A stretch of 15,423 bases of DNA, from the NCBI GenBank assembly GCA_003249275.1, contig QKJO01000056.1, forward strand, positions 1 through 15,423, in the 5' to 3' direction. Numbering within the stretch: position 1 is the first letter of the stretch; every line of letters begins with the position of its first letter. The notes below the pieces were generated by a model. That model did no database searches and had not been told where the DNA came from. It saw nothing but the letters and a program-made list of their open reading frames with translations. The position numbers and the translations under genes were made by a program. Shown one piece after another: positions 1 to 6,300 of the stretch. This DNA is from Spirochaetaceae bacterium. GTDB lineage: Bacteria; Spirochaetota; Spirochaetia; Spirochaetales_E; Spirochaetaceae_B.

Positions 1-46
1 TCCATAATAAGATGCTGGTAATAAAATAATCCCATGGAGGCATTCT

Positions 47-1150
47 ATGGCCGAAGTAATTCTGAAAGACATTACCAAAGTTTATGACGGTGGTGTTAAA
101 GCGGTGGATAAAGCCAATATCCACATCAAAGACCAGGAATTCGTAGTACTGGTAGGACCTTCAGGTTGCGGAAAATCCACAACACTGAGAATGGTAGCCG
201 GATTGGAAGACATCAGCGATGGTGAACTTCTGATTGACGGAAAGAGAATGAATGAAGAGGCGCCCAAGGACAGGGATATCGCAATGGTATTCCAGAACTA
301 CGCTCTCTACCCCCACATGTCTGTTTATGACAACATGGCATTCGGACTCAAAATCAGAAAGTATCCCAAAGCGGATATCGATGCACGTGTAAAAGAAGCA
401 GCACAGATTCTGGACATCGAAGAGCTTCTGGAAAGAAAGCCCAAGGCCCTTTCCGGTGGTCAGAGACAGCGTGTTGCCGTAGGACGTGCCATTGTTCGGA
501 AACCCAAGGTATTCCTTTTCGATGAGCCCCTGTCAAACCTTTACGCCAAACTGAGAGCTCAGATGAGAGCCGAAATCGGAGCTCTTCATTCAAGACTTTC
601 CGCAACTATGATCTATGTAACACACGACCAGATCGAAGCCATGACAATGGGTGACAAGATCGTCGTTATGAAGGGCGGAATCATTCAGCAGATCGGTTCT
701 CCCCTGAAACTCTACAATGAGCCCATCAACAGATTTGTTGCCGGTTTCATCGGTTCACCTCCCATGAACGTTGCCGTTGCCAAAGTAACGGAAGAAGGCG
801 GAAAAATCGTTATCACCGAAGAGGGCATGAAAGTGACCCTGGATGACGAAAGAAAAGAAACTCTGAAAGCCTATGTGGGCAAGGAGCTTCTTGTGGGAAT
901 CAGACCCGAAGATCTTGATTTCACAACAACACCTGTTGAGAACAACATGGCAGCCAAGGTTGTCGTCATCGAGCCTCTCGGTGCGGAAACCATGCTCCAC
1001 ATCAATACAGGATCACACACCTTTACAACCAAGAATGAGCCCACGGTTCAGGTAAAAGTCGGCGAAACCGTCAACTTCACACCCAGAATCGAAAAGCTTC
1101 ACTTCTTTGATCTGGAAACAGAAAGATCTCTCTTCTTCACTGAAGACTGA
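47..1150 (+). CDS. Sugar ABC transporter ATP-binding protein (MalK/UgpC/MsmK family) with atypical D-loop
   Basis: This 367-residue protein is the cytoplasmic ATPase that would power a carbohydrate or polyol importer of the MalK/UgpC/MsmK type. Visible motifs are Walker A GPSGCGKST (37-45), Q-loop Q83 in VFQNYALYPHMSV, signature LSGGQRQR (135-142), Walker B VFLFDE (155-160) with catalytic E160, and switch H193 in YVTHDQ. Residues from about 240 to the end form the MalK-type OB/TOBE regulatory region, including GIRPEDL. Length is normal for the family. The start is set by GGAGG at 36-40, six bases before the ATG. The D-loop reads SNLYAKLR where the family has SNLDAKLR: codon 166 is TAC (542-544) instead of GAC. 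No permease or binding protein is adjacent downstream, so the ATPase may serve several importers, as MsmK does; the upstream side lies outside the window. Family confidence is high; the substrate is unknown. Confidence 0.95.
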   Translation: MAEVILKDITKVYDGGVKAVDKANIHIKDQEFVVLVGPSGCGKSTTLRMVAGLEDISDGELLIDGKRMNEEAPKDRDIAMVFQNYALYPHMSVYDNMAFGLKIRKYPKADIDARVKEAAQILDIEELLERKPKALSGGQRQRVAVGRAIVRKPKVFLFDEPLSNLYAKLRAQMRAEIGALHSRLSATMIYVTHDQIEAMTMGDKIVVMKGGIIQQIGSPLKLYNEPINRFVAGFIGSPPMNVAVAKVTEEGGKIVITEEGMKVTLDDERKETLKAYVGKELLVGIRPEDLDFTTTPVENNMAAKVVVIEPLGAETMLHINTGSHTFTTKNEPTVQVKVGETVNFTPRIEKLHFFDLETERSLFFTED

Positions 1151-1166
1151 TTCGGTTTGTGAAGAA

Positions 1167-1197
1167 AGCCGCTCCTGAAAAGGGGCGGTTTTTTTTT
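1167..1197 (+). terminator. Rho-independent terminator of the ABC ATPase gene
   Basis: CCGCTCCT (1169-1176) pairs with AGGGGCGG (1181-1188) across a GAAA loop, with one G-U wobble, followed by nine T residues (1189-1197). It lies 16 bp after the stop codon of the ATPase gene and separates it from the next gene. Confidence 0.92.
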
Positions 1198-1225
1198 GTA
1201 TTTATCCTCCCGGATTATCTATACT
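1196..1225 (+). promoter_or_regulatory. Candidate promoter giving a leaderless mRNA for the Omp85-like gene
   Basis: TATACT (1220-1225) matches the -10 consensus at 5 of 6 positions. A weak -35, TTGTAT (1196-1201), sits 18 bp upstream and overlaps the T-run of the preceding terminator. Only 8 bases separate the -10 from the ATG at 1234, so the transcript would start at or just before the start codon. The terminator ends at 1197, so an independent promoter must fit in the 36 bp before the gene unless transcription reads through. Confidence 0.45.
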
Positions 1226-1233
1226 GTTTGATT

Positions 1234-2487
1234 ATGAACAGAAACTACATCTCAATGACCCTACTTTTCCTCCTGTTCGCAGCCCAGTCTGCCGTTTCTG
1301 AGGAAATTATAAGAGAAATACACTTCATCGGCCTGAAGAGGACCAGAGAGAGCACGGCCCTTCAGATTATCCGTCCCGTTGAGCCGGGGCAGGTCTTTGA
1401 TGAGACAACGGAGAAGACAATCATCCAGGAACTGAGGGAAGCCGGTATTTTCAATCCCGAAATCACGGTAGAGTCCAGAGTGACCGGTTCGGATGTGATC
1501 ATAGATGTGTACCTCAGGGATAAATGGACCCTCATCCCTATTCCCATTTTCTCATTCTCCCAGAACGGTTCCTGGCGTGCCGGAGCTCTGGCCATCGAAG
1601 GAAACCTGCTGGGGTTCTACAAAACCCTGGGCCTGGGGCTCTTTTTCGGTTCCGAGGGCTGGTCCCTCCTCAGCTTCTACAGCGACAACATTTTCCTGGA
1701 TACAGACCTGAAGTTCACAGCTTCCGTCAATCTCGGACTGAATGAGGTTGTTGATGAGAATGTGGCCGAGGAGACGGTAAGGGAGTATCAGACCGATGAA
1801 GCCGGACTTGGATTCAGTCTGGAGTATCCCTTTACGGAAAAGTTTTCCCTGACTGCCGGCTGGGACTACGACAGGTCGGCTCTGCGTCCCGGGAGCACCG
1901 TTATGATGAACATCCCGGACCTCAATTCTACCGGACTGACGGCAAGGGCGGCATGGAAGGATCTCTACTATGACATCCCCTACGAGTACGGACTTCTGAC
2001 GACCGCATCCTACACCTGGAACTGGGGACTGGACGGCACCGCCGGATATCCTGAAGTCAGGGGCAGAGTCAACTGGGGGATCAGACCGGCGTGGGATCAT
2101 CTGCTTCTGTTCACAGCCAGGGGGGGATGGTCTTCCAGCCTTCCCGTGCAGAAACAATTCCGTCTTGGTGGATTTCCGGGGACCATGAATCTCCCTATGG
2201 ACCGGATAGCAGCGGATGAGTATGCCTCAGCAGCGGCGGTCTACAATGTCCCGGTCTGGCATTTCCCCGGGGGTACCCTCTCTGTAAAGGGCTTTTATGA
2301 GGCGGGTTACCTTCAGTCCGACCTGATCGACAGGACTCTGTTTCACGGCCCCGGAGGGGGGATTGAGATTTTCATAAACAACCTGGCCATCCCCGCCATC
2401 CAGATGAATATCGGTTGGAATCTGGAGACGGGACGCTATCAGTTTTCGGCGGGAATCGGCGCCGGCGGAGGAAATCCCAACAACTAG
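1234..2487 (+). CDS. Exported single-POTRA Omp85/BamA-like outer-membrane protein
   Basis: I read this as a 417-residue outer-membrane protein. Residues 1-22 are a signal peptide (MNRNYISMTLLFLLFAAQSAVS). Residues about 23-98 resemble one POTRA domain: IREIHFIGLKRTRE, then PGQVFDE, then LREAGIFNPEI, then a strand ending VDVYLRDKW-like. From about 105 to the end the sequence alternates as in a beta-barrel, with the Omp85-like opening EGNLLGFYKTLG. This is far shorter than BamA (about 800 residues, five POTRAs). Omp85 proteins insert or translocate proteins at the outer membrane; the client here is unknown. The usual loop-6 VRGF/VRGY motif is absent: residues 310-321 read RLGGFPGTMNLP. The C-terminus carries a GAGGGNPNN tail instead of ending on an aromatic. 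The ATG at 1234 is preferred to an in-frame GTG at 1159 because the latter would translate through the terminator hairpin and bury the signal peptide. No Shine-Dalgarno sequence is visible. Confidence 0.75.
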   Translation: MNRNYISMTLLFLLFAAQSAVSEEIIREIHFIGLKRTRESTALQIIRPVEPGQVFDETTEKTIIQELREAGIFNPEITVESRVTGSDVIIDVYLRDKWTLIPIPIFSFSQNGSWRAGALAIEGNLLGFYKTLGLGLFFGSEGWSLLSFYSDNIFLDTDLKFTASVNLGLNEVVDENVAEETVREYQTDEAGLGFSLEYPFTEKFSLTAGWDYDRSALRPGSTVMMNIPDLNSTGLTARAAWKDLYYDIPYEYGLLTTASYTWNWGLDGTAGYPEVRGRVNWGIRPAWDHLLLFTARGGWSSSLPVQKQFRLGGFPGTMNLPMDRIAADEYASAAAVYNVPVWHFPGGTLSVKGFYEAGYLQSDLIDRTLFHGPGGGIEIFINNLAIPAIQMNIGWNLETGRYQFSAGIGAGGGNPNN

Positions 2488-2585
2488 CCCCGGAGTATTG
2501 CCCGAAACACAGCAAACCGAAACTCTGTTGCATTTCAGACAACAGTCTCTTCCGAATTTACCACCACCAAATGCCCTGTCCTTCA

Positions 2586-2614
2586 TTGACAACCCGGGGC
2601 CGGGGGTTTATTTT
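2586..2614 (+). promoter_or_regulatory. Candidate ilvC promoter
   Basis: A perfect -35 TTGACA (2586-2591) is followed after 17 bp by TATTTT (2609-2614), which matches 4 of 6 positions of the -10 consensus. Transcription would start near 2621, giving a leader of about 40 nt before ilvC. The spacer is almost entirely the GC-rich inverted repeat that also looks like the terminator of the previous gene. Confidence 0.5.
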
Positions 2615-2616
2615 TT
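2591..2616 (+). terminator. Likely terminator of the Omp85-like gene
   Basis: AACCC (2591-2595) pairs with GGGTT (2604-2608) around a GC-rich GGGGCCGG loop, followed by a T-rich run (TTTATTTTTT, to 2616). It lies about 100 bp after the stop codon. The stem is short and the same bases overlap a promoter-like element, so the assignment is moderate. Confidence 0.55.
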
Positions 2617-2632
2617 CATAAAACCCAGATCA

Positions 2633-2644
2633 CCCGGTACCGGG
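2633..2644. repeat. 12-bp perfect palindrome in the ilvC leader
   Basis: CCCGGTACCGGG is a perfect dyad 16 bp before the ilvC ATG and directly downstream of the predicted transcription start. It ends 6 bp before the GAGGA ribosome binding site. It could be an operator or could affect ribosome access, or it may be chance in GC-rich DNA. Confidence 0.4.
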
Positions 2645-2660
2645 ACAAACGAGGACGTTT

Positions 2661-4124
2661 ATGAATTACTTCAATACACTTTCCCTGAGAAAACAACTTG
2701 ATCAGCTTGGAACCTGCAGCCTGATTTCGCGCACAGAATTTGACGGCGTTGAAAAACTGAAGGGCAAAAAAATAGTTATCATCGGATGCGGAGCACAGGG
2801 CCTGAACCAGGGCCTGAACATGAGAGACAGCGGTCTTGATGTGTCCTATACCCTGAGAGAAGGGGCTATCAAGGAAAAGAGACAGTCCTATATCAATGCA
2901 ACGGAAAACGGATTTAAAGTGGGAGTCTATGAAGAGCTCGTACCTACTGCGGACCTCGTTCTGAATCTGACTCCTGATAAACAGCACAGCTCCGTCGTCA
3001 ATGCCGTCATGCCTCTGATGAAAAAAGGAGCCGCTCTGGCCTACTCCCACGGATTCAATATCATAGAAGAGGGAATGCAGATCAGAAAGGACCTGACGGT
3101 CATCATGGTAGCACCCAAATCTCCCGGTTCCGAAGTAAGAGAGGAGTACAAAAGAGGATTCGGAGTTCCCACCCTCATAGCCGTACACCCCGAAAACGAC
3201 CCCAACGGAGACGGTCTTGAAATCGCCAAGGCCTATGCAGCCGCAACCGGCGGTCATAAGGCCGGTGTTCTTCACTCCTCCTTTACTGCCGAAGTAAAAT
3301 CAGACCTTATGGGAGAACAGACCATACTCTGCGGTATGCTCCAGGCCGGTTCTCTGCTCTGCTTCGACAAGATGACCGAAAAGGGCATTGACCCCTCCTA
3401 TGCTTCCAGGCTGATTCAGTACGGATGGGAAACCATTACCGAAGCGCTGAAACACGGCGGAATCACAAACATGATGGACCGACTCAGCAATCCTGCAAAA
3501 ATCAGAGCCTTTGAAGAGGCCGAAGAGATGAAGACCATCCTCAGACCCCTCTTCGAAAAACACATGGACGACATCATGAGCGGACACTTTTCCTCCACAA
3601 TGATGGCCGACTGGGCAGCGGACGACAAGGACCTGCTTGGATGGAGAGAGGAGACGGGAAACTCAAGTTTTGAAAAAACTCCCGCCGGAAGCATGAAAAT
3701 ATCCGAACAGGAGTACTTCGACAACGGAATTCTGATGGTAGCCATGGTCAAAGCGGGAGTCGAGCTTGCCTTTGAAGTGATGACAGAAACAGGAATCAAG
3801 GAAGAATCAGCCTACTATGAATCCCTCCACGAGCTCCCCCTGATCGCCAACCTCATCAGCCGCAAAAAGCTGTATGAAATGAACAAGGTCATCTCCGACA
3901 CCGCCGAATACGGCTGTTACCTCTTTGCCAATGCAGCCGTCCCCATGCTCAAAGACTACATGAAATCGGTTGATACCGACATCATCGGCAAAGGCCTGAC
4001 CGGCACCAATCAGGTTGACAACCTCACCCTGATCCAGGTGAACAGCGCCATCAGAAGCCATGCCATCGAGAAAGTGGGTAAAATGCTCAGAGGATTCATG
4101 ACCGAGATGAAAGCCCTCAGCTGA
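2661..4124 (+). CDS. ilvC: Ketol-acid reductoisomerase, class II (long form)
   Basis: The 487-residue enzyme converts acetolactate or acetohydroxybutyrate to the dihydroxy acid with NADPH and Mg2+, the second common step of valine, leucine and isoleucine synthesis in the cytosol. The sequence follows the E. coli enzyme (491 residues) closely from NYFNTL at the start to the last residues. The Rossmann motif is GCGAQG (42-47). R66, R74 and S76 sit where E. coli uses R68, R76 and S78 to hold the NADPH phosphate. YSHGFNI carries the conserved histidine (H130), and [13 protein letters not shown] carries the metal ligands D215 and E219. [16 protein letters not shown] supplies the second acidic cluster from the duplicated C-terminal domain, which marks the long class II form. 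The start is set by GAGGA (2651-2655), five bases before the ATG. No other ilv or leu gene is nearby, so it appears to be a single-gene transcription unit. Confidence is very high. Confidence 0.98.
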   Translation: MNYFNTLSLRKQLDQLGTCSLISRTEFDGVEKLKGKKIVIIGCGAQGLNQGLNMRDSGLDVSYTLREGAIKEKRQSYINATENGFKVGVYEELVPTADLVLNLTPDKQHSSVVNAVMPLMKKGAALAYSHGFNIIEEGMQIRKDLTVIMVAPKSPGSEVREEYKRGFGVPTLIAVHPENDPNGDGLEIAKAYAAATGGHKAGVLHSSFTAEVKSDLMGEQTILCGMLQAGSLLCFDKMTEKGIDPSYASRLIQYGWETITEALKHGGITNMMDRLSNPAKIRAFEEAEEMKTILRPLFEKHMDDIMSGHFSSTMMADWAADDKDLLGWREETGNSSFEKTPAGSMKISEQEYFDNGILMVAMVKAGVELAFEVMTETGIKEESAYYESLHELPLIANLISRKKLYEMNKVISDTAEYGCYLFANAAVPMLKDYMKSVDTDIIGKGLTGTNQVDNLTLIQVNSAIRSHAIEKVGKMLRGFMTEMKALS

Positions 4125-4139
4125 TCGGCTGGAGACAAA

Positions 4140-4178
4140 GCATAAAAAAAGCTGCCGTGAGGGCAGCTTTTTTTATGC
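4140..4178. terminator. Bidirectional terminator between ilvC and the chemoreceptor gene
   Basis: A perfect 17-bp inverted repeat (left arm 4140-4156, right arm 4162-4178) encloses a GTGAG loop. The core is GCTGCC/GGCAGC flanked by seven A and seven T residues, so each strand shows a hairpin followed by a U-run. It lies between two convergent genes and should stop transcription from both sides. Confidence 0.93.
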
Positions 4179-4189
4179 GGGAAAGAGAA

Positions 4190-6145
4190 TCAGAAGTTGT
4201 CTTCAGAGGGTGCTTCCACCAGCAGTTCCGCCGTATCCAGAGTGTTGTCTTCCCCGCTTTCGGCCGGGAGATCCTCATCATCTTCACAGGCTTCTTCGGT
4301 CTTAAAGAAATTGAGTTCCGAACCGATCCTTCCGGCCACGGAACCGATTGTCTCGGTCATATCCTGAATCACACCAATAGCTGAAGAAATGGCATCGACT
4401 CCTCCGGAAACCTGATTGATTCCCGAACGGACGCTGCCGGAAATGGCCTGCACATTTTCAACCGACTGAATCATGTTCTGGGACTGCTCAGTCATGCTGG
4501 CCGAATCCTGTCTGACATCGATGGCCATTGTCTGAAGCGAGTTCATGGCCTGGAGTATCTGATCTCCTCCCGACTTCAGCTCAATCATACTCTGACTGAT
4601 CTCATTCATGGATGAAAAGAGATCCTCCACTTCCGAGACAGTCTTTGTAAAGGTCTTCATGGTGACGCTGCTGGAATCTGTAGCTCCCCGGATATTTTCG
4701 ATGATCTCGTTCAAAGAGCTTCCGATCTCACGGGAATTCTGGGAGGACGCTTCCGCCAGTTTCCGGATCTCATCGGAAACGACGGCAAATCCTTTTCCGA
4801 ACTCTCCGGCATGGGCGGCTTCGATCGCCGCATTCATGGAGAGCAGATTTGTCTGGGAGGAGATGTCTTCAATCACCGAAATCATATTCCGGATGGCATC
4901 AATGCTGTTGTTGATTTTCTGAATTGTCTGGGATGTATCCTTGAGCTGGTTGTTGCCCTCATCCATGGACTTGACCATTCCTTCCAGACTGCTCAGTTTT
5001 TTAATGGTCACCTGTTCCACATTGGAGATGGAAGCCATCATCTCATTGACGGCGGCTGAAGATTCCTCAATCATGGATGTCTGCTCCAGAATGCTCTGGT
5101 TCAGGTTTTCTATCTTGCCGGAGATGAACTCGACCGACTCATAGGACGTTCTGGCGGTGGCGTCCAGCTGTTCAATATCCTGCTTCATCTCATCCGTACT
5201 GATTTTGATGGTCCTGCTGGTCGTGGTGGTGTCTTCAACCTGCCTGATCAGCCTGTCTCTGACACTCAGGTTCTCATCGGAAACGCACTTGATCCGGTCG
5301 ATAATCCCCTTCATGGAATTCTGAAAGAGAGACAGGTTGGAGTTGAGTCTGGCAAGATCATCCCGGGACTTGACGACTCCGACTTCCGTCAGATCTCCGT
5401 CCTTGAGGCGCCCGATACTGCCTTCGATGCTCCTGATGTTGTTGACGATCTGATTGGTGAAAACAATGGCCCCTGAAAAGACCAGGACCATGATGACCAC
5501 CAGTCCGATCAGAGAGTAGGTGAAGCTTTTCGACTGTATGTCCTTGATTTCCTGCTCAACAAAGTCAAACTGCTCCGAGATAACGGTAACCGAACTTTCA
5601 AGAACATTCTCATAGATACTGTGCTGGGACATGAAGTTGGTCAGGGCCAGATTGAACATGGCGACCATCCTGGTGTCCGAATTGTTCCTGAATCTCTCGG
5701 CCTGGTAGATCTTCAGAAATGAAAAGGAGTTGAGAAAGATGTAGATTTCTTCAACAGATTCCCTGAACTTTGCATCCGCGTTTTTAAACTGCTTCATCCT
5801 GTCCATTTTCATTTCGTTAAGTCTGATGATGATATCGAGGGCCTCCGAAATTTCAGGACTGGCTTCCCGCAGATACACTACATTCCTGATCTCTTCAAAC
5901 AGGGATGTGGTATTGTCCACTGCCGTATAGAACTCTTCCGCCTGCCTCACATAGGGAGACTGGCCCAGAAGTTTGTTTATCAGAATCTGTTCCTTCTGAA
6001 TACTTTCCTTGAGGTTATCAAGAACTTTCTTTTCTGACTGGATTTTGGCAATGGGAGCCATAATCATGAAGTAAACACCAACAATAATACAGAAAAGAAG
6101 CAGAAAGAATGTAATCAAAGATAAAAGCTTCGTTTTTATCGTCAT
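4190..6145 (-). CDS. Methyl-accepting chemotaxis protein with helical periplasmic sensor domain
   Basis: This 651-residue inner-membrane chemoreceptor should signal to the CheA/CheW array. Order of parts: TM1 (about 5-29); a mostly helical sensor domain of about 178 residues (30-208), resembling the four-helix-bundle type and lacking obvious Cache features; TM2 (about 209-230); HAMP (231-283); and a long coiled-coil signalling domain. The hairpin tip, 425-466, contains [20 protein letters not shown] and [14 protein letters not shown], the most conserved stretch in these proteins. [17 protein letters not shown] (about 354-370) looks like a methylation helix. The last 33 residues are acidic and end SEDNF, without a recognisable NWETF-type CheR/CheB tether. 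AAGGTG lies seven bases before the ATG. The gene is alone, divergent from a secreted peptidase and convergent with ilvC, with no che gene beside it. The ligand cannot be read from the sequence. Confidence 0.94.
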   Translation of the reverse strand: MTIKTKLLSLITFFLLLFCIIVGVYFMIMAPIAKIQSEKKVLDNLKESIQKEQILINKLLGQSPYVRQAEEFYTAVDNTTSLFEEIRNVVYLREASPEISEALDIIIRLNEMKMDRMKQFKNADAKFRESVEEIYIFLNSFSFLKIYQAERFRNNSDTRMVAMFNLALTNFMSQHSIYENVLESSVTVISEQFDFVEQEIKDIQSKSFTYSLIGLVVIMVLVFSGAIVFTNQIVNNIRSIEGSIGRLKDGDLTEVGVVKSRDDLARLNSNLSLFQNSMKGIIDRIKCVSDENLSVRDRLIRQVEDTTTTSRTIKISTDEMKQDIEQLDATARTSYESVEFISGKIENLNQSILEQTSMIEESSAAVNEMMASISNVEQVTIKKLSSLEGMVKSMDEGNNQLKDTSQTIQKINNSIDAIRNMISVIEDISSQTNLLSMNAAIEAAHAGEFGKGFAVVSDEIRKLAEASSQNSREIGSSLNEIIENIRGATDSSSVTMKTFTKTVSEVEDLFSSMNEISQSMIELKSGGDQILQAMNSLQTMAIDVRQDSASMTEQSQNMIQSVENVQAISGSVRSGINQVSGGVDAISSAIGVIQDMTETIGSVAGRIGSELNFFKTEEACEDDEDLPAESGEDNTLDTAELLVEAPSEDNF

Positions 6146-6300
6146 GGATAGGCACCTTCTGTCGTGTAATTTTAAAATACATACACACTTTTTTTTTAAA
6201 TAAAATCAATTAGAATTAGAAAAACAAGTGAAAATCAGTATAACCTTATATAACAAAAAAATCATCCCTTTTTTTAAACCGGAATGAACAGGAAGGCCTT
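6146..6300. other. AT-rich divergent promoter region
   Basis: The 155 bp between the chemoreceptor gene and the secreted M16 peptidase gene are strongly AT-rich from about 6167 to 6275, unlike the flanking coding DNA. TATAAC occurs at 6239-6244 and 6249-6254 and could be a -10 for the rightward gene; no good -35 accompanies either. On the minus strand TTGATT (6204-6209) could be a -35 for the chemoreceptor, but its -10 is poor. I see no clear sigma-28 box. Both genes must be transcribed outward from here. Confidence 0.5.

Noticed and set aside
1159..1233. GTG at 1159 as start of the Omp85-like gene
   Set aside because: It would translate through the terminator hairpin and T-run and put 25 residues in front of a well-formed signal peptide.
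2525..2545. CTGTTG/CAACAG inverted repeat after the Omp85-like gene
   Set aside because: Six bp with a nine-base loop and no T-run; too weak to call.
2571..2621. 16-codon leader peptide controlling ilvC by attenuation
   Set aside because: The frame has no run of Leu, Val or Ile codons and no good ribosome binding site, and it runs into the T-rich tract.
4190..4204. C-terminal SEDNF of the chemoreceptor as a CheR-binding pentapeptide
   Set aside because: Known tethers have a Trp or Phe at position two (NWETF type); this lacks it.
6188..6199. Long T/A run as a terminator
   Set aside because: No GC-rich stem adjoins it, and both flanking genes point away from it.
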